NCBI RefSeq assembly: GCF_030285925.1
Contig: NZ_CP127251.1
Coordinates: 1,612,001-1,676,000, forward strand
Length of the DNA stretch: 64,000 nucleotides
Reading direction: 5' to 3'
Source: Devosia sp. YIM 151766
Lineage (GTDB): Bacteria > Pseudomonadota > Alphaproteobacteria > Rhizobiales > Devosiaceae
In this document: in pieces, positions 11,607 to 21,698 of the stretch
Position numbering within the stretch: the first letter of the stretch is position 1
How the letters are laid out: each line of letters begins with the position of its first letter
Program-made: the position numbers and the translations under genes
Notes under the pieces: generated by a model
Seen by the model: only the letters and a program-made list of their open reading frames with translations
What the model was told of the DNA's origin: nothing
The model's database searches: none

Positions 11607-12200
11607 TTAGAAGTGGTAGAACACGCCGACAGTTGCCTTGGCGGATTCGAAGAAGCTGTCGGTCGCCGCGGCGCTTTCGAAGTCGCCCTGACCGACGATT
11701 TCACCGCGAACGGTGATCGCATCGGTAACGGCAAATTCAACACCGCCACCAAGCTGGTAGACACCCTGCGAACCACCGGCCGAGGTGTTGTTGAAGCCAA
11801 TGCCGCCCAGAGCATAAACCAGAGCGTTATCGGTCACGACCGCACCGACGCGGAGGTTAGCGAAGAACTCGCTGGAAGAAGTGACGGTAGTACCGCCCCA
11901 CTGATAATCGCCGGTGACTTCAACACCGAGCAGGATCGGGTCGACCGGAATGAAATTCACGCCGACAGCGGCACCGACGACGCCGTAGGTGGTGCTGGGA
12001 TCAACGTCAAAGCCAGCGTAACCATTGGCGCCAACGAACTGGCCACCCAGACGGGCACCAATGTAGAGGCCTTCCCAGTCGAAACCAGCAGGGGTGTAAA
12101 CCGGCTGCGGGGTGGTCGGGATGATCAGGTCAGCGGCCTGAGCGCCACCAACCATAAGAGCCGCGGCGGAAACGCCGATGGCGATAGAACGTACAAACAT
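11607..12200 (-). CDS. outer-membrane beta-barrel protein (Omp25/31-like)
   Basis: 197 residues. The start was chosen at MFVRSIAIGVSAAALMVGGAQA, a clear Sec signal peptide cleaved before ADLI; the longer upstream frame has no protein character. The mature part begins with a FDWEGLYIGARLGGQF strand typical of Omp25/31-type 8-stranded barrels. It ends ATVGVFYHF, with the C-terminal phenylalanine used as an outer-membrane assembly signal. A paralogue lies immediately upstream. It is probably an abundant structural porin-like protein. Confidence 0.88.
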   Translation of the reverse strand: MFVRSIAIGVSAAALMVGGAQAADLIIPTTPQPVYTPAGFDWEGLYIGARLGGQFVGANGYAGFDVDPSTTYGVVGAAVGVNFIPVDPILLGVEVTGDYQWGGTTVTSSSEFFANLRVGAVVTDNALVYALGGIGFNNTSAGGSQGVYQLGGGVEFAVTDAITVRGEIVGQGDFESAAATDSFFESAKATVGVFYHF

Positions 12201-12521
12201 GTCTTGCACTCCCAATAGAGTTAACCGTAGTCGGCTGATAAATGCCTGACGCGCACGACACTGACAAGAGTGTACCACCCTCATTCTGGCGGCGCGGATA
12301 AGATTTGATGACCATTTGCGGGCACCTGTTGCAGGAATGTCCCGGAATTGGTTCAATTTGATACAAATGCCGACTGGACACGGCCTTATCGGGTCCGATG
12401 AGGACCTCCCTAGCGCATTGATATCGCAGGAATGGGGCAGAAGCTGCCACATTCCTGCTATGAAAGCAACGGGCGGCCCCTTGCTTTGCCGCAGTCCGCG
12501 TGATTCTAAGAATCGCCCATC
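12201..12521. other. intergenic region with leader of the beta-barrel gene
   Basis: About 320 bp between two minus-strand barrel genes. It must contain the promoter and 5' leader of the 11607-12200 gene. On the minus strand GTGCAAGACATG and its upstream bases include only a weak ribosome-binding site. No recognisable gene or RNA was found. Confidence 0.4.
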
Positions 12522-13070
12522 CTAAAAATGGAAATTGGCGCCGAGAGTGAACTGATCCCCCGCGTTTCCGCCGCCGGCCGGAAAGCTGTGAAGATATTGG
12601 GCCCGCACCGAAAAAGCGTCGGTGATCGCCAGTTCGACACCGCCACCGGCGAGCCAGTCTGCCTCTGCCGGGGCGCCGAGATCGATGCCATAGCCGCCAG
12701 CTCCATAAAGCAGCACATCGTCGGAGACGACCAGGCCGGCCCGACCGAGGATTTGGCCATAGGCGGGCTCGCCCGTCCCGTCATCCGCCAGACCGTGCAC
12801 GGCCACTTCAGCGCCGAGCAGATAGAAATCGAACTGGGTATTGACGCCGGCATTCAGGCCCGCGCCATATTGCATGCCACCAGCGGAACCGTTCTGGATA
12901 GAGCCGTAAATGCCGGCATAAAATCCACTCCAGTCAAACCCGGATTCCTCATGTATGGGCAAGGCCGCCTGACTGGACGTAGGCACGGTGATCACATCGG
13001 CCGCCAGGGCCGCGCTCACGGAAACTGAGCAAAGGGCGCTGACAAGGGCGATTTTGTGAATCATTGGCAT
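12522..13070 (-). CDS. outer-membrane beta-barrel protein, paralogue
   Basis: 182 residues with a signal peptide MPMIHKIALVSALCSVSVSAALA, then DVITVP. The strand ESGFDWSGFYAGIYGSIQNG matches the first strand of the neighbouring barrel protein (FDWEGLYIGARLG). The protein ends FTLGANFHF, again with a terminal phenylalanine after alternating hydrophobic residues. The two genes look like an old duplication in which this copy has shortened loops. Confidence 0.82.
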   Translation of the reverse strand: MPMIHKIALVSALCSVSVSAALAADVITVPTSSQAALPIHEESGFDWSGFYAGIYGSIQNGSAGGMQYGAGLNAGVNTQFDFYLLGAEVAVHGLADDGTGEPAYGQILGRAGLVVSDDVLLYGAGGYGIDLGAPAEADWLAGGGVELAITDAFSVRAQYLHSFPAGGGNAGDQFTLGANFHF

Positions 13071-13145
13071 GGCCGTCCTCCCGGGGCGGTCCGGAGATGA
13101 AACGAAAACGCCCCGCCGCAGGCCACGGTTCCGCGGTTCGCCCCC

Positions 13146-13868
13146 CTACCCGCTTGGCAACGAACCGACCAGCACGGGATCGGCGCGGAAACGTTGGGGA
13201 AAGAGCCGCTCCAACGCGGCAATCTTGGGCATGTCATGCACGACGATATAGGGCCAGTCCGGGTTCAAGGTCAGGAAGTCCTGATGATATTGCTCGGCCG
13301 GGTAGAAAGCCTCAAACGGCTCCAGGGACGTCACGATCGGGGCCTCGAACAGCTTGCTGGCATCGAGTTGGGCGATATAGGCCCGGGCCACATCTTCCTG
13401 CACCTTGCCGCGCACAAAAATTGCCGAGCGATATTGGGGGCCGCGGTCCGGCCCTTGATAATTGAGCTGGGTCGGATTGTGGGCAACGGAGAAATAAATA
13501 TGCAGGAGGGCGCCGAAGCTGATTTCCCGGGGATCATAGCTCACTTCAACCGCTTCGGCATGGCCGGTATCGCCCCGGCTGGTCTGCTCGTAGGTGGCAG
13601 TTTCCGCCAGCCCGCCTGAATAGCCGGATACGGCGCTTTTCACCCCTTTTACGCGCTGGAAGACGCCCTGGATTCCCCAGAAGCAACCGCCGGCGAGGAT
13701 CGCGACGGCTATGTCGCGGTCTTCTTCCAGGTCCATTTCAGGCGGCGGGATGGTGACGGGTTTTTCCTGGCCGAGCGATGGCGGAGCCAAAAATGGAAGG
13801 AAAGTCAAAGAACTAGCGGCAAGGCCGATCAGGAATCGGCGGCGGTGACAATCGGTTGCGATGGGCAT
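13146..13868 (-). CDS. msrA: peptide-methionine (S)-S-oxide reductase, exported form
   Basis: 240 residues. The catalytic motif AGGCFWGIQGVF (about residues 58-69) identifies MsrA, which reduces methionine-S-sulfoxide in proteins. Supporting motifs are GYSGG, HAEAVEVSYDP and QYRSAIF. The N-terminus has CHRRRFLIGLAASS followed by a hydrophobic stretch, which resembles a twin-arginine signal, so a periplasmic location is inferred. The start was placed at MPIATDCHRRR; an ATG 33 bp upstream is possible. Confidence 0.92.
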   Translation of the reverse strand: MPIATDCHRRRFLIGLAASSLTFLPFLAPPSLGQEKPVTIPPPEMDLEEDRDIAVAILAGGCFWGIQGVFQRVKGVKSAVSGYSGGLAETATYEQTSRGDTGHAEAVEVSYDPREISFGALLHIYFSVAHNPTQLNYQGPDRGPQYRSAIFVRGKVQEDVARAYIAQLDASKLFEAPIVTSLEPFEAFYPAEQYHQDFLTLNPDWPYIVVHDMPKIAALERLFPQRFRADPVLVGSLPSG

Positions 13869-13998
13869 CGCGCACCTCGTGAATGGACATAAGCCATTCA
13901 ACCATTATGCCGGCAAATTGCGGCCAGCGACCGCGCATCACGACGAAATGAACCCGCGACGGACGACGCCAATTCAATAATGATTTCAAGGAAATGAA

Positions 13999-14075
<77 letters not shown>

Positions 14076-14382
14076 AGCGCTTGCGAACAAGTCATTCGCG
14101 CAACGTGGCGTTCGTTTACCGGGGGGTGTTTGCGAAGTCAAGCGAGCAAGTGACGATGGGACGACATTTTCGCAAAAGTCAAAAAGCGATGTGGAAAACT
14201 TACGCTTTCAGAAGCAGTAAGGACGCTTTTTTGATGTAGCGCGCGAAATCGGGACATTTTCAGCATCGGTATCGCATCACGCGCTTCCCGCTAACAGACT
14301 GTTAGCATCTGCCGCGAAATCCGGGAAAAAGCCCGGCGGGCGATAATCGCTGCGGGAAAAGGCGTCCAGCCATCGGAAGGAC
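14076..14382. other. spacer between tRNA genes
   Basis: About 307 bp between tRNA-Asp and tRNA-Val, both on the minus strand. It is AT-richer in the middle (14160-14260). No open frame with a ribosome-binding site or convincing terminator was found. The two tRNAs may be co-transcribed. Confidence 0.4.
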
Positions 14383-14458
14383 TGGTGGGCGATGACGGAC
14401 TCGAACCGCCGACATCCTCGGTGTAAACGAGGCGCTCTACCAACTGAGCTAATCGCCC
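14383..14458 (-). tRNA. tRNA-Val (TAC)
   Basis: 76-nt cloverleaf on the minus strand. The acceptor stem GGGCGAT pairs with ATCGCCC, with discriminator A and an encoded CCA. The anticodon arm CCTCG-TTTACAC-CGAGG carries TAC. The order hup, tRNA-Val, tRNA-Asp and then nuo is a known Hyphomicrobiales neighbourhood. Confidence 0.97.
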
Positions 14459-14586
14459 GCGCCGATCTGGAACGGAACGGCGCCCTGATTAGGGTGCCTG
14501 CTCGTGCCCGTCAACCGGCATTGTAAGGCGAAACGGCCCCGGCAGTTCTTGCGCGGAGCCGATTGCCATAGGCGCGGGAGGCGATC

Positions 14587-14859
14587 TTAGTTGATCGCGT
14601 CCTTGAGGCCCTTGCCGGGCTTGAACTTGGCCTGGTTCGAAGCCGGAATCTGAATTTCGGCGCCGGTGGCCGGATTGCGGCCGGTGGAAGCCTTGCGCTG
14701 GGAGACGGCAAAGGTGCCGAAACCGACCAGCCGAACCTCTTCGCCGCCCTTCAGGGCTGCGGTGATGGCCTCGAACACTGCATCCACCGCTTCGGCGGCC
14801 TGTGCCTTGGTGATCGTAGCCTTGTCGGCAACGACGCCAACCAGATCGTTTTTGTTCAT
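14587..14859 (-). CDS. hup: HU family DNA-binding protein
   Basis: 90 residues, the standard HU length. It is a nucleoid-associated protein that bends DNA. MNKNDLVGVVADKATITKAQ opens the helical dimerisation part. The signature VGFGTFAVSQRKASTGRNPATG (about 46-67) contains the arm with the intercalating proline (RNPATG). It ends GKGLKDAIN. In relatives lon is usually just upstream; here an unrelated exporter occupies that place. Confidence 0.97.
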   Translation of the reverse strand: MNKNDLVGVVADKATITKAQAAEAVDAVFEAITAALKGGEEVRLVGFGTFAVSQRKASTGRNPATGAEIQIPASNQAKFKPGKGLKDAIN

Positions 14860-15127
14860 AGCGTTTCCTCACAGTGAATGCCCGCCGTCTGGCGAACGAA
14901 AACGCCGACAACCTTTTGCGATTCTGCGCGAAACGCAAGGAAATCCGGGGGTTTTCGGCGGCCCGACGGTGCAAATCTGTTAATGGACCGGAAAACCGGG
15001 CTCTGCAAGCCCAGTTCGGCTGCAAAATCCCGGTTTTCCGGGGGCTGTGAACAAGTTCGAATCCACGGCCCGCTACCGCGCGAGCGCCTCGTCTGGATCA
15101 AAAGCCCCGCACCTGCCTCATCGGCCT

Positions 15128-16327
15128 TCAGGTGTGGGGAGAGCCGACATGCGGCTGTGTACGTCTGATTCCGAGCATCAACGGCAGGGCAAGCAGATAG
15201 ATGCCGAGCGCCACCAGCCAGATGGCACCGGGCCAGGCGGGCCGGAACCCGTGATAGGCGAAACTGAAAAAGAGCGGGCCGAAGACCGAAGCCAGGCTGA
15301 CCAGACTGGCGAGGACGCCCTGCAATTGCCCCTGCCGGTCGGCGTCCACCTGCCGCGTGGTGAGCGATTGCAGCGCCGGCATGCCGATGCCACCCATAGC
15401 GAAGACCGGCGCCATGAGAAACAGAATCCAGCCCTGGGTGGCAAAGGCCAGGGTCAGCATGGCTCCGGCCTCGAAGGCCATGCCGACGATCAGCGCCCAG
15501 CGCTCCCCCAGCCGGGCCACGGCCGGCCCGGTGAGAAAGGCCTGGGCCAGCGCGTGACAGACGCCATAGGCGCCCAGCGACAGGCCGATCATCATGCCGT
15601 TCCAGGCAAAGACGTCTTCGCTATAGATGGCCCAGGTGGTGCCATAGACGGTGCCGACGAGATTCATGATCAGATAGATGGCCATGAGCGGGATCAGCGC
15701 CTTGAAGGTCAGGGCCCAGGCCAGCGGCTTGAAAGGATTGAGCGTGTCCCAGGTGAAGCGCGCATCGCGGCGACCGGGCCGCGATTCGGGCAGCACGAAC
15801 AGGGCCAGGGCGAAGTTGAGCCCGTTGAGCAGCGCGGCGGCGAGGAAGGGCGCCCGCACCCACAGATCGCCAAGCATGCCGCCCAGCACCGGGCCGATGA
15901 TGAAGCCGATGCCGAACATGGCATGGAACAGGCCGAATCTCCTGGCGCGTTCGTCCTCGCTGGAAATATCGGTGATATAGGCGGTGGCGACCGCCATATT
16001 GGCGCTGGTAATGCCGGCAATGGCCCGGCCGATGACCAGCAGCCACAATTCGGGCGCCACCGCCATGACCAGATAATCGATGGCGGCGCCGGCCAGCGAG
16101 ACCAGAAGCACCGGACGACGCCCGAACCTGTCGCTCAGGACACCGAGAATCGGCGAAAACAGGAATTGGCAGGCGGAATAGAGCGCCAGCATCACGCCCA
16201 GCAGCATGGCGATGTCGCTGGTATGCCCGACCTCGCGCAACAGAGCGGGCAGAATGGGGAAAATCAGGCCGATGCCGACAGCATCCAGCATCACGGCCGC
16301 GAGAATGACCACCAGCGCCTTGTTCAT
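15128..16327 (-). CDS. MFS transporter, TetA-like drug/metabolite exporter
   Basis: 399 residues, 12 predicted transmembrane helices. The start is at MNKALVVILAAVMLDAVGIGL. The MFS motif A GVLSDRFGRRPVLLVSLAG lies at about residues 62-80, and the N-terminal helix DAVGIGLIFPILPALL is typical of the TetA/TCR-1 antiporter group. The substrate cannot be told from sequence, and being TetA-like does not show tetracycline export. No TetR regulator is adjacent. Confidence 0.85.
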   Translation of the reverse strand: MNKALVVILAAVMLDAVGIGLIFPILPALLREVGHTSDIAMLLGVMLALYSACQFLFSPILGVLSDRFGRRPVLLVSLAGAAIDYLVMAVAPELWLLVIGRAIAGITSANMAVATAYITDISSEDERARRFGLFHAMFGIGFIIGPVLGGMLGDLWVRAPFLAAALLNGLNFALALFVLPESRPGRRDARFTWDTLNPFKPLAWALTFKALIPLMAIYLIMNLVGTVYGTTWAIYSEDVFAWNGMMIGLSLGAYGVCHALAQAFLTGPAVARLGERWALIVGMAFEAGAMLTLAFATQGWILFLMAPVFAMGGIGMPALQSLTTRQVDADRQGQLQGVLASLVSLASVFGPLFFSFAYHGFRPAWPGAIWLVALGIYLLALPLMLGIRRTQPHVGSPHT

Positions 16328-17107
16328 GAGGTCACTCCATTTGCATCGCCGCGCCGAACCCGGTCGCGACGACAAGCGGGGACCATGAGCAAGGGCAGTG
16401 TGATGTAAGGGGCCGCGCGGGGCCTGGCAAGATGGGACCGGAGGATGACGGAAGGTGTTGCCGGAATGTGGCAGGAGGGGTGGGGCCCCTCCCCGGCCAG
16501 CTACGCGAATTCATGGGGAGCGTGTCGAAGGGGAGTTTTACCGACCTCGTCCTTCGACAGGCTCAGGATGAGGTCTGGGAGAGGATTGTGCGCCTCTCCG
16601 GTCGGGGTTTGGGGCCATGCGATTGCCCCCACCCACTGCCCCTCGCCCACGCGTCAAGCGCGAGGGTGACGATCCGGGGAGGGAACGATATCCCGAGAGT
16701 GCTTCAGCTTTTCCCGGAATCGGCGGCTCCTGCGCCTCCCTCCCCCTTGATGGGAGGGATTGAGAATGGGGGTGGCGGAGCGAGGGTGAGGCTACGGATG
16801 TGCAGGGTCCGCAGCACCCCCTCCCCGGCCCTCCCCTCAAGGGGGAGGGAGCTAAGGACCTCACGTTCCGAGACAATTTGACTCGAAGTCCCCGATGTAA
16901 ACACTCCTCCCTTGCGGCGACGGGCTGGGGGACATTGCCACCGCTCGTCACCCTCGCGCTTGACGCGAGGGCGTTACCGGCATCGCAAGAGCCCTCGCGT
17001 CAAGCGCGAGGGTGACGATCCGGGGAGGAACGACATCCCCAGCCCCCGAGGCGCGGTGGGGAGTGCAAACGACGGGGTTTTGGACCCGGCAAGCGTCGGG
17101 CTTGCCC
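16328..17107. repeat. repeat-rich intergenic region
   Basis: About 780 bp with no credible gene. It holds a copy of the GACCTCGTCCTTCGACAG...CAGGATGAGGTC palindrome (16543-16576) and three copies of the CCTCGCG..CGCGAGG..GTGACGA palindrome (about 16641-16684, 16943-16980 and 16989-17028). There are also C-rich hairpins CCCTCCCCCTTGATGGGAGGG and CCCTCCCCTCAAGGGGGAGGG (about 16737-16857). The same families recur between other genes in the window. Confidence 0.75.
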
Positions 17108-18580
17108 TTATTGCAGGCTGGCCAGCACTTTGGGCAGCAGGTTGGGGAGGTCTTCGCTCAGCATGCCGGGGCCGCCGAAATGGTTGGCGGCTTCGGCGTG
17201 GAGCCAGACACCGGCGCTGGCGGCCTCGAAGCCGGCCATGCCTTGCGCCAGCAGGCCGGCGGCGATGCCGGCCAGGACGTCCCCTGCCCCGGCGGTTCCC
17301 AGCCAGGGCGGGGCATTGTCGTTGATGGCAGCGCGGCCATCGGGCGCGGCGATGACGGTGTCGCTGCCCTTGAGAATGATGGTGGCGCCGGATCGGCGCG
17401 CCGCCAGACAGGCCCTTTCGAGCTTGCCGCCGGGAAGGTCGCCGAAAAGGCGCTCGAACTCGCCTTCATGCGGGGTCAGCACGACCGGCGCGGCCCGGGC
17501 GGCGATGGCGGTGAACAAGGCCTCTGGATCACCGACAAAGCTGGTCAGGGCGTCGGCGTCGAGCACGGCGGCGGCTGCAGTGGCCAATATGGCATTGACC
17601 CGGGCGGCGGTGTCGGGGCCGATGCCGGCGGCGGGGCCGATGACCAAGGCATTGATGCGCCGGTCGGACAGCAGATCGGCGAGGTCGGCGGCGCCGGGAG
17701 CCGGTTTCAGCATGATGGCGGTGACGTGGGCGGCATGAACGCGCAAGGCATCCTCGCTGCCGACCAGGGTGACCAGGCCGGCGCCGCTGCGGAACGCGCC
17801 CAATGCGGCGAGCCGCGTGGCTCCGGTCTGCAAGGCTCCGCCGGAAACGACGACGACATGGCCGCGGCTGAACTTATTGTCCTCGTCGCGCTGCGGCGGC
17901 AGGAGCCAGAGGCCGGGGCGATTGCGCCAGGCGCGGGCGCCGATCGTTTCCAGCACGGCATCGGGAATGCCGATATCGGCCAGCGTCAGCGTGCCGCAAT
18001 GCGCCCGGCCCGGCAGCAGCAGATGGCCGGGCTTGCGGCGGAAAAAGCTGACGGTTCGCTGGGCCCTGACAGCCCGGCCCCGAACCGCGCCGGTGGCGCC
18101 GTCGATGCCGGTGGGCATGTCCACGCTGACAATGGGGCGTTCAGCAGCATTGAGGCGGTCAATCATGTCCGCCATCGCGTCGGTGACGTCGCGATCCAGT
18201 CCGGCGCCGAGCAGCGCGTCGACGATCAGGCCGAAATCGCCGGGCTGGAGCTCGGCAAGCGGGACGACCGGGCCGGTCCATTGCGCCGCCATGGCCGCGG
18301 CGTCGCCTTGCAGCCTGTCGGGATCGCCGGCCTGGCCGAGCGTTACCGGCCAGCCCCGATCCCGCAGCAGCCGCGCCAATACATAGCCGTCGCCGCCATT
18401 ATTGCCGGGCCCGCACAGGACCAGCACGGGCCTCGGAGAAAAATGGGCGACGATATCGGCTTCCACAGCGGCGCCCGCCGCCTGCATCAGCGCCAGCGAA
18501 GCGATGCCGGCCTCGACGGCCAGATGATCGGCCCGCATCATCTGCTGCGGGGACAGCAGGATTTCTCTCGACTCATTCAT
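17108..18580 (-). CDS. nnr: bifunctional NAD(P)HX epimerase / ADP-dependent dehydratase
   Basis: 490 residues, two domains. The N-terminal YjeF_N epimerase (about 1-210) has [18 protein letters not shown] and [16 protein letters not shown]. The C-terminal ribokinase-like dehydratase (about 220-485) has [14 protein letters not shown] and the [20 protein letters not shown] nucleotide-binding motif. Together they repair hydrated, damaged NAD(P)H. The start was set at [18 protein letters not shown], matching the usual beginning of the family; a frame 27 bp longer exists. Confidence 0.94.
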   Translation of the reverse strand: MNESREILLSPQQMMRADHLAVEAGIASLALMQAAGAAVEADIVAHFSPRPVLVLCGPGNNGGDGYVLARLLRDRGWPVTLGQAGDPDRLQGDAAAMAAQWTGPVVPLAELQPGDFGLIVDALLGAGLDRDVTDAMADMIDRLNAAERPIVSVDMPTGIDGATGAVRGRAVRAQRTVSFFRRKPGHLLLPGRAHCGTLTLADIGIPDAVLETIGARAWRNRPGLWLLPPQRDEDNKFSRGHVVVVSGGALQTGATRLAALGAFRSGAGLVTLVGSEDALRVHAAHVTAIMLKPAPGAADLADLLSDRRINALVIGPAAGIGPDTAARVNAILATAAAAVLDADALTSFVGDPEALFTAIAARAAPVVLTPHEGEFERLFGDLPGGKLERACLAARRSGATIILKGSDTVIAAPDGRAAINDNAPPWLGTAGAGDVLAGIAAGLLAQGMAGFEAASAGVWLHAEAANHFGGPGMLSEDLPNLLPKVLASLQ

Positions 18581-18747
18581 CTGAAAGGGCACCGGGAAGC
18601 ATCGCATCGGGCAAACGATGCAGAAGATGCAAACGATGCAATTAGCAACAAATTTACAGGTGTACGGTCTTGTACGGCCATATCGGGATTAGTCCTTAGG
18701 GGCATCCGGCCAGGGTGCCGATTGGTGATCCATGGGAGGGGGGGCCC

Positions 18748-19395
18748 GTGTCACTTGCTGCCACTTTGAACAATGATGGGCGCTCGTCCAGTCACGGATG
18801 GCGCGACGTGCGCTTTATCGGTGCGCTGGCGGGCCGCTATGCCTTGCCGGACCGCCGGCAGTCGCCGCAGGAGAAAATCCCCATCTATGCCTGCCGCCTC
18901 TGTTCGATTTCTCCGCGCATGCTGGTGGCCGTGGGGCCGGAGGTCGGCCGCGAAGGCGAGACGGTTTCCTCCCATTTCGATGAATTCGGCATTCTGCACG
19001 GCCGCATCACCCGCCGATTGCCCTCCGGCTTCGTCATCGACATCGAGATGCCGGAAAGCGCCCGCGCCAAGCTCGGCGCCAAGATCGAATGGCACAAGAA
19101 ATACATGCAGTCGCAGGTTCCCGACAAGCGCGAGCATAAACGCTTTCCGCCCCGCGATCCGCGCAGCCTGCTGACGCTGGGCGACGGCACCAGCATTCCC
19201 TGCTTCATCATCGACGTGTCCCAGTCCGGCGCGGCGATCTCCGCGCATTTCTGGCCGGAAATCGGTACGCCCATGGCCGTGGGCCGGCTGGTGGGGCGCG
19301 TCGTCCGCTATCTCGAAGTGGGTTTCGCCCTGCAATTCGTCCAGATTCAGGATCGCGATGCCGTGGAATATCTGTTGCAGCCGCCAGACGGATAG
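18748..19395 (+). CDS. PilZ domain protein
   Basis: 215 residues, starting at a GTG after a GGGAGGGGGGG ribosome-binding stretch. The C-terminal half is a PilZ domain that should bind cyclic di-GMP: the arginine motif KREHKRFPPRD is near residue 129 and DVSQSGAAISAHFWP is near residue 157. The N-terminal half (IPIYACRLCSISPRMLVAVGPEVG, about residues 50-70) looks like a second PilZ-like beta-barrel without the arginine motif. It may respond to the diguanylate cyclase at 28.4 kb, but this is only an inference. Confidence 0.85.
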   Translation: MSLAATLNNDGRSSSHGWRDVRFIGALAGRYALPDRRQSPQEKIPIYACRLCSISPRMLVAVGPEVGREGETVSSHFDEFGILHGRITRRLPSGFVIDIEMPESARAKLGAKIEWHKKYMQSQVPDKREHKRFPPRDPRSLLTLGDGTSIPCFIIDVSQSGAAISAHFWPEIGTPMAVGRLVGRVVRYLEVGFALQFVQIQDRDAVEYLLQPPDG

Positions 19396-19457
19396 CAGCG
19401 GTCGCCATGCGGCCCCACCCGAACGAGCGGATGGCGCCGCATCAGCGAGCGGTCGGA

Positions 19458-20867
19458 TCAGGCCGAATAATACATCTCGTATTCGGCCGGATGGGGGGTC
19501 TGCTCGACCTTGATCACTTCCTGCATCTTGAGGTCGATATAGCTGTCGATGAAGTCGTCATCCATGACGCCGGCGACTTTGAGAAAGTCGCGGTCGGTCG
19601 ACAGATTTTCCAGCGCTTCGCGCAAAGAGGCGGCGACGACGGGGATTTCCTTGAGCTCTTCCCGGGGCAGCTCGTAAAGATCCTTGTCCATCGGATCGCC
19701 GGGATGGATCTTGTTGCGGATGCCGTCGAGGCCGGCCATCAGCAGCGCGGTATAGGCGAGATAGGGATTGGCCAGCGGATCGGGGAAGCGGACCTCGACG
19801 CGCTTGGACTTGGGGCTCTGGCCGAAGGGAATGCGGCAGGAAGCCGAACGGTTACGGGCCGAATAGGCCAGCAGGACCGGCGCCTCGAAGCCCGGCACCA
19901 GCCGCTTGTAGGAATTGGTGGTCGGATTGGTGAAGGCGTTGATGGCCTTGGCGTGCTTGATGATGCCGCCGATATAATAAAGGCATTCCATGGAGAGGCC
20001 GGCATATTGGTCGCCGGCGAATAGCGGCTTGCCGTCCTTCCAGATGGAGGAATGGCAATGCATGCCCGAGCCATTGTCGCCATAGACCGGCTTGGGCATG
20101 AAGGTCGCGGTCTTGCCATAGGCATTGGCCACCTGCTGCACCACATATTTGTAGATCAGCACATCATCGGCCGAGGCGATCATGGTCTTGAACTTCACCC
20201 CCAGTTCATGCTGGGCCGACGCCACTTCGTGGTGGTGCTTTTCGACGACGACGCCCATCGAGCTCATGGCTTCGAGCATCTCGCCGCGCATGTCCTGGGC
20301 GCTGTCCAGCGGCGGCACCGGGAAATAACCCTTTTTGAGGCCGATATGATGGCCGCTATTGCCGCCTTCGCGAACGGTGTCGCTATTGCTCGGCAGCTCG
20401 GAGTGATCGACCGAAAAGCCGACCTTGTAGGTGCTGTTGGAATAGCGCACATCGTCGAAAATGAAGAATTCCGGCTCCGGGCCGAAGACGACGGTGTCGC
20501 CGATGCCGCTGGACTTGACCAGCGCCTCGGCCTTCTTGGCGATGGAGCGCGGGTCGCGATTATAGGGCTGATAGGTGGCGGGTTCGAGAATGTCGCAGTT
20601 CACCGCCAGGGTGGAGGCGGCGAAGAAGGGGTCGAGATAGGCCGAATTCGGATCGGGCATCAGCACCATGTCGCTTTCGTTGATGGCCTTCCAGCCGGCA
20701 ACGGAAGAGCCGTCGAACATGACGCCTTCCTCGAACATGTCGGCGTCGACCACCGAGACGTCCATGGTGACGTGCTGCAGCTTGCCGCGCAGATCGGTGA
20801 AGCGCAGGTCAAGATACTTGATGTTCTCATCCGCGATCTTCTGGATGATGTCGCTTCCGGTGGTCAT
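19458..20867 (-). CDS. glnA: glutamine synthetase, type I
   Basis: 469 residues, the standard GSI length. It makes glutamine from glutamate, ammonia and ATP. Visible motifs are [18 protein letters not shown], the ATP-binding stretch [21 protein letters not shown] and [22 protein letters not shown] around residue 398 contains the tyrosine adenylylated by GlnE in this class. It lies downstream of glnB (44-bp gap) and shares its nitrogen-responsive promoter. Confidence 0.97.
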   Translation of the reverse strand: MTTGSDIIQKIADENIKYLDLRFTDLRGKLQHVTMDVSVVDADMFEEGVMFDGSSVAGWKAINESDMVLMPDPNSAYLDPFFAASTLAVNCDILEPATYQPYNRDPRSIAKKAEALVKSSGIGDTVVFGPEPEFFIFDDVRYSNSTYKVGFSVDHSELPSNSDTVREGGNSGHHIGLKKGYFPVPPLDSAQDMRGEMLEAMSSMGVVVEKHHHEVASAQHELGVKFKTMIASADDVLIYKYVVQQVANAYGKTATFMPKPVYGDNGSGMHCHSSIWKDGKPLFAGDQYAGLSMECLYYIGGIIKHAKAINAFTNPTTNSYKRLVPGFEAPVLLAYSARNRSASCRIPFGQSPKSKRVEVRFPDPLANPYLAYTALLMAGLDGIRNKIHPGDPMDKDLYELPREELKEIPVVAASLREALENLSTDRDFLKVAGVMDDDFIDSYIDLKMQEVIKVEQTPHPAEYEMYYSA

Positions 20868-20910
20868 TTATCGTCCTCTGTCTGGTCGGAATGCTGTTGC
20901 TGGCTGGGGT

Positions 20911-21249
<339 letters not shown>

Positions 21250-21293
21250 TTACGCCTCCACTGGTCGTTTTCGGCAGTTGATGCAAAGACGTA

Positions 21294-21309
21294 TGCATGG
21301 GCCGTGCCA
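21294..21309 (-). promoter_or_regulatory. sigma-54 (RpoN) promoter of glnB-glnA
   Basis: The minus strand reads TGGCAC-GGCCC-ATGCA. It matches the -24/-12 consensus TGGCAC-N5-TTGCA in ten of eleven positions, including the essential GG and GC. Transcription would begin near 21283, about 34 nt before the glnB start. About 115 bp upstream, the imperfect palindrome TTGCGCAAAAAATGGGCAA (21397-21415) could be an NtrC enhancer site; that part is tentative. Confidence 0.8.
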
Positions 21310-21566
21310 CGCTATGCCAAAGCCGAAATTGCGTTATAATCGAATAAGTTAGAGGAAGCAGGCTCGGGAGGCGCTTCCGCCAATCCCAGCCTGATTGCGC
21401 AAAAAATGGGCAATATGCCCATATCCTACGCAAGTCCGGCCCCTTGTCGCAAGGCGAGTGGCGCGCGATTGAGCGTCGGCGGCACAGAGGCGGCGGGACA
21501 ATGAGGCTTTGACTGGCCTACGCTCTTCATATAGATGCAACGCCAACCCGGCCGACGGGGGCCCTT
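21310..21566. other. intergenic region between glnB promoter and tRNA-Leu
   Basis: Divergent spacer. On the minus side it carries the upstream region of glnB, including the possible NtrC palindrome at 21397-21415. On the plus side it must carry the tRNA-Leu promoter. No gene is visible. Confidence 0.45.
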
Positions 21567-21651
21567 GCGGGTGTGGCGGAACTGGTAGACGCACTGGATT
21601 TAGGTTCCAGCGCCGCAAGGCGTGGAGGTTCGAGTCCTCTCACCCGCACCA
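21567..21651 (+). tRNA. tRNA-Leu (TAG)
   Basis: 85-nt class II tRNA. The acceptor stem GCGGGTG pairs with CACCCGC, with discriminator A and an encoded CCA. The anticodon stem CTGGA...TCCAG has loop TTTAGGT, giving anticodon TAG. The long variable arm expected of tRNA-Leu is present (CGCCGCAAGGCG). The trigger factor gene follows 47 bp later. Confidence 0.97.
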
Positions 21652-21698
21652 CATGGCCTCGGCCTAACGAGATCAATCAAGACGGGAATAAGACCCCA

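Noticed and set aside
15047..16408. 453-codon plus-strand open frame opposite the MFS gene
   Set aside because: Hydrophilic His/Gln-rich product with no similarity; the minus strand encodes 12 membrane helices with MFS motif A.
16432..16881. open frames within the repeat-rich gap at 16.4-17.1 kb
   Set aside because: They consist of translated palindromic repeats and have no ribosome-binding site.
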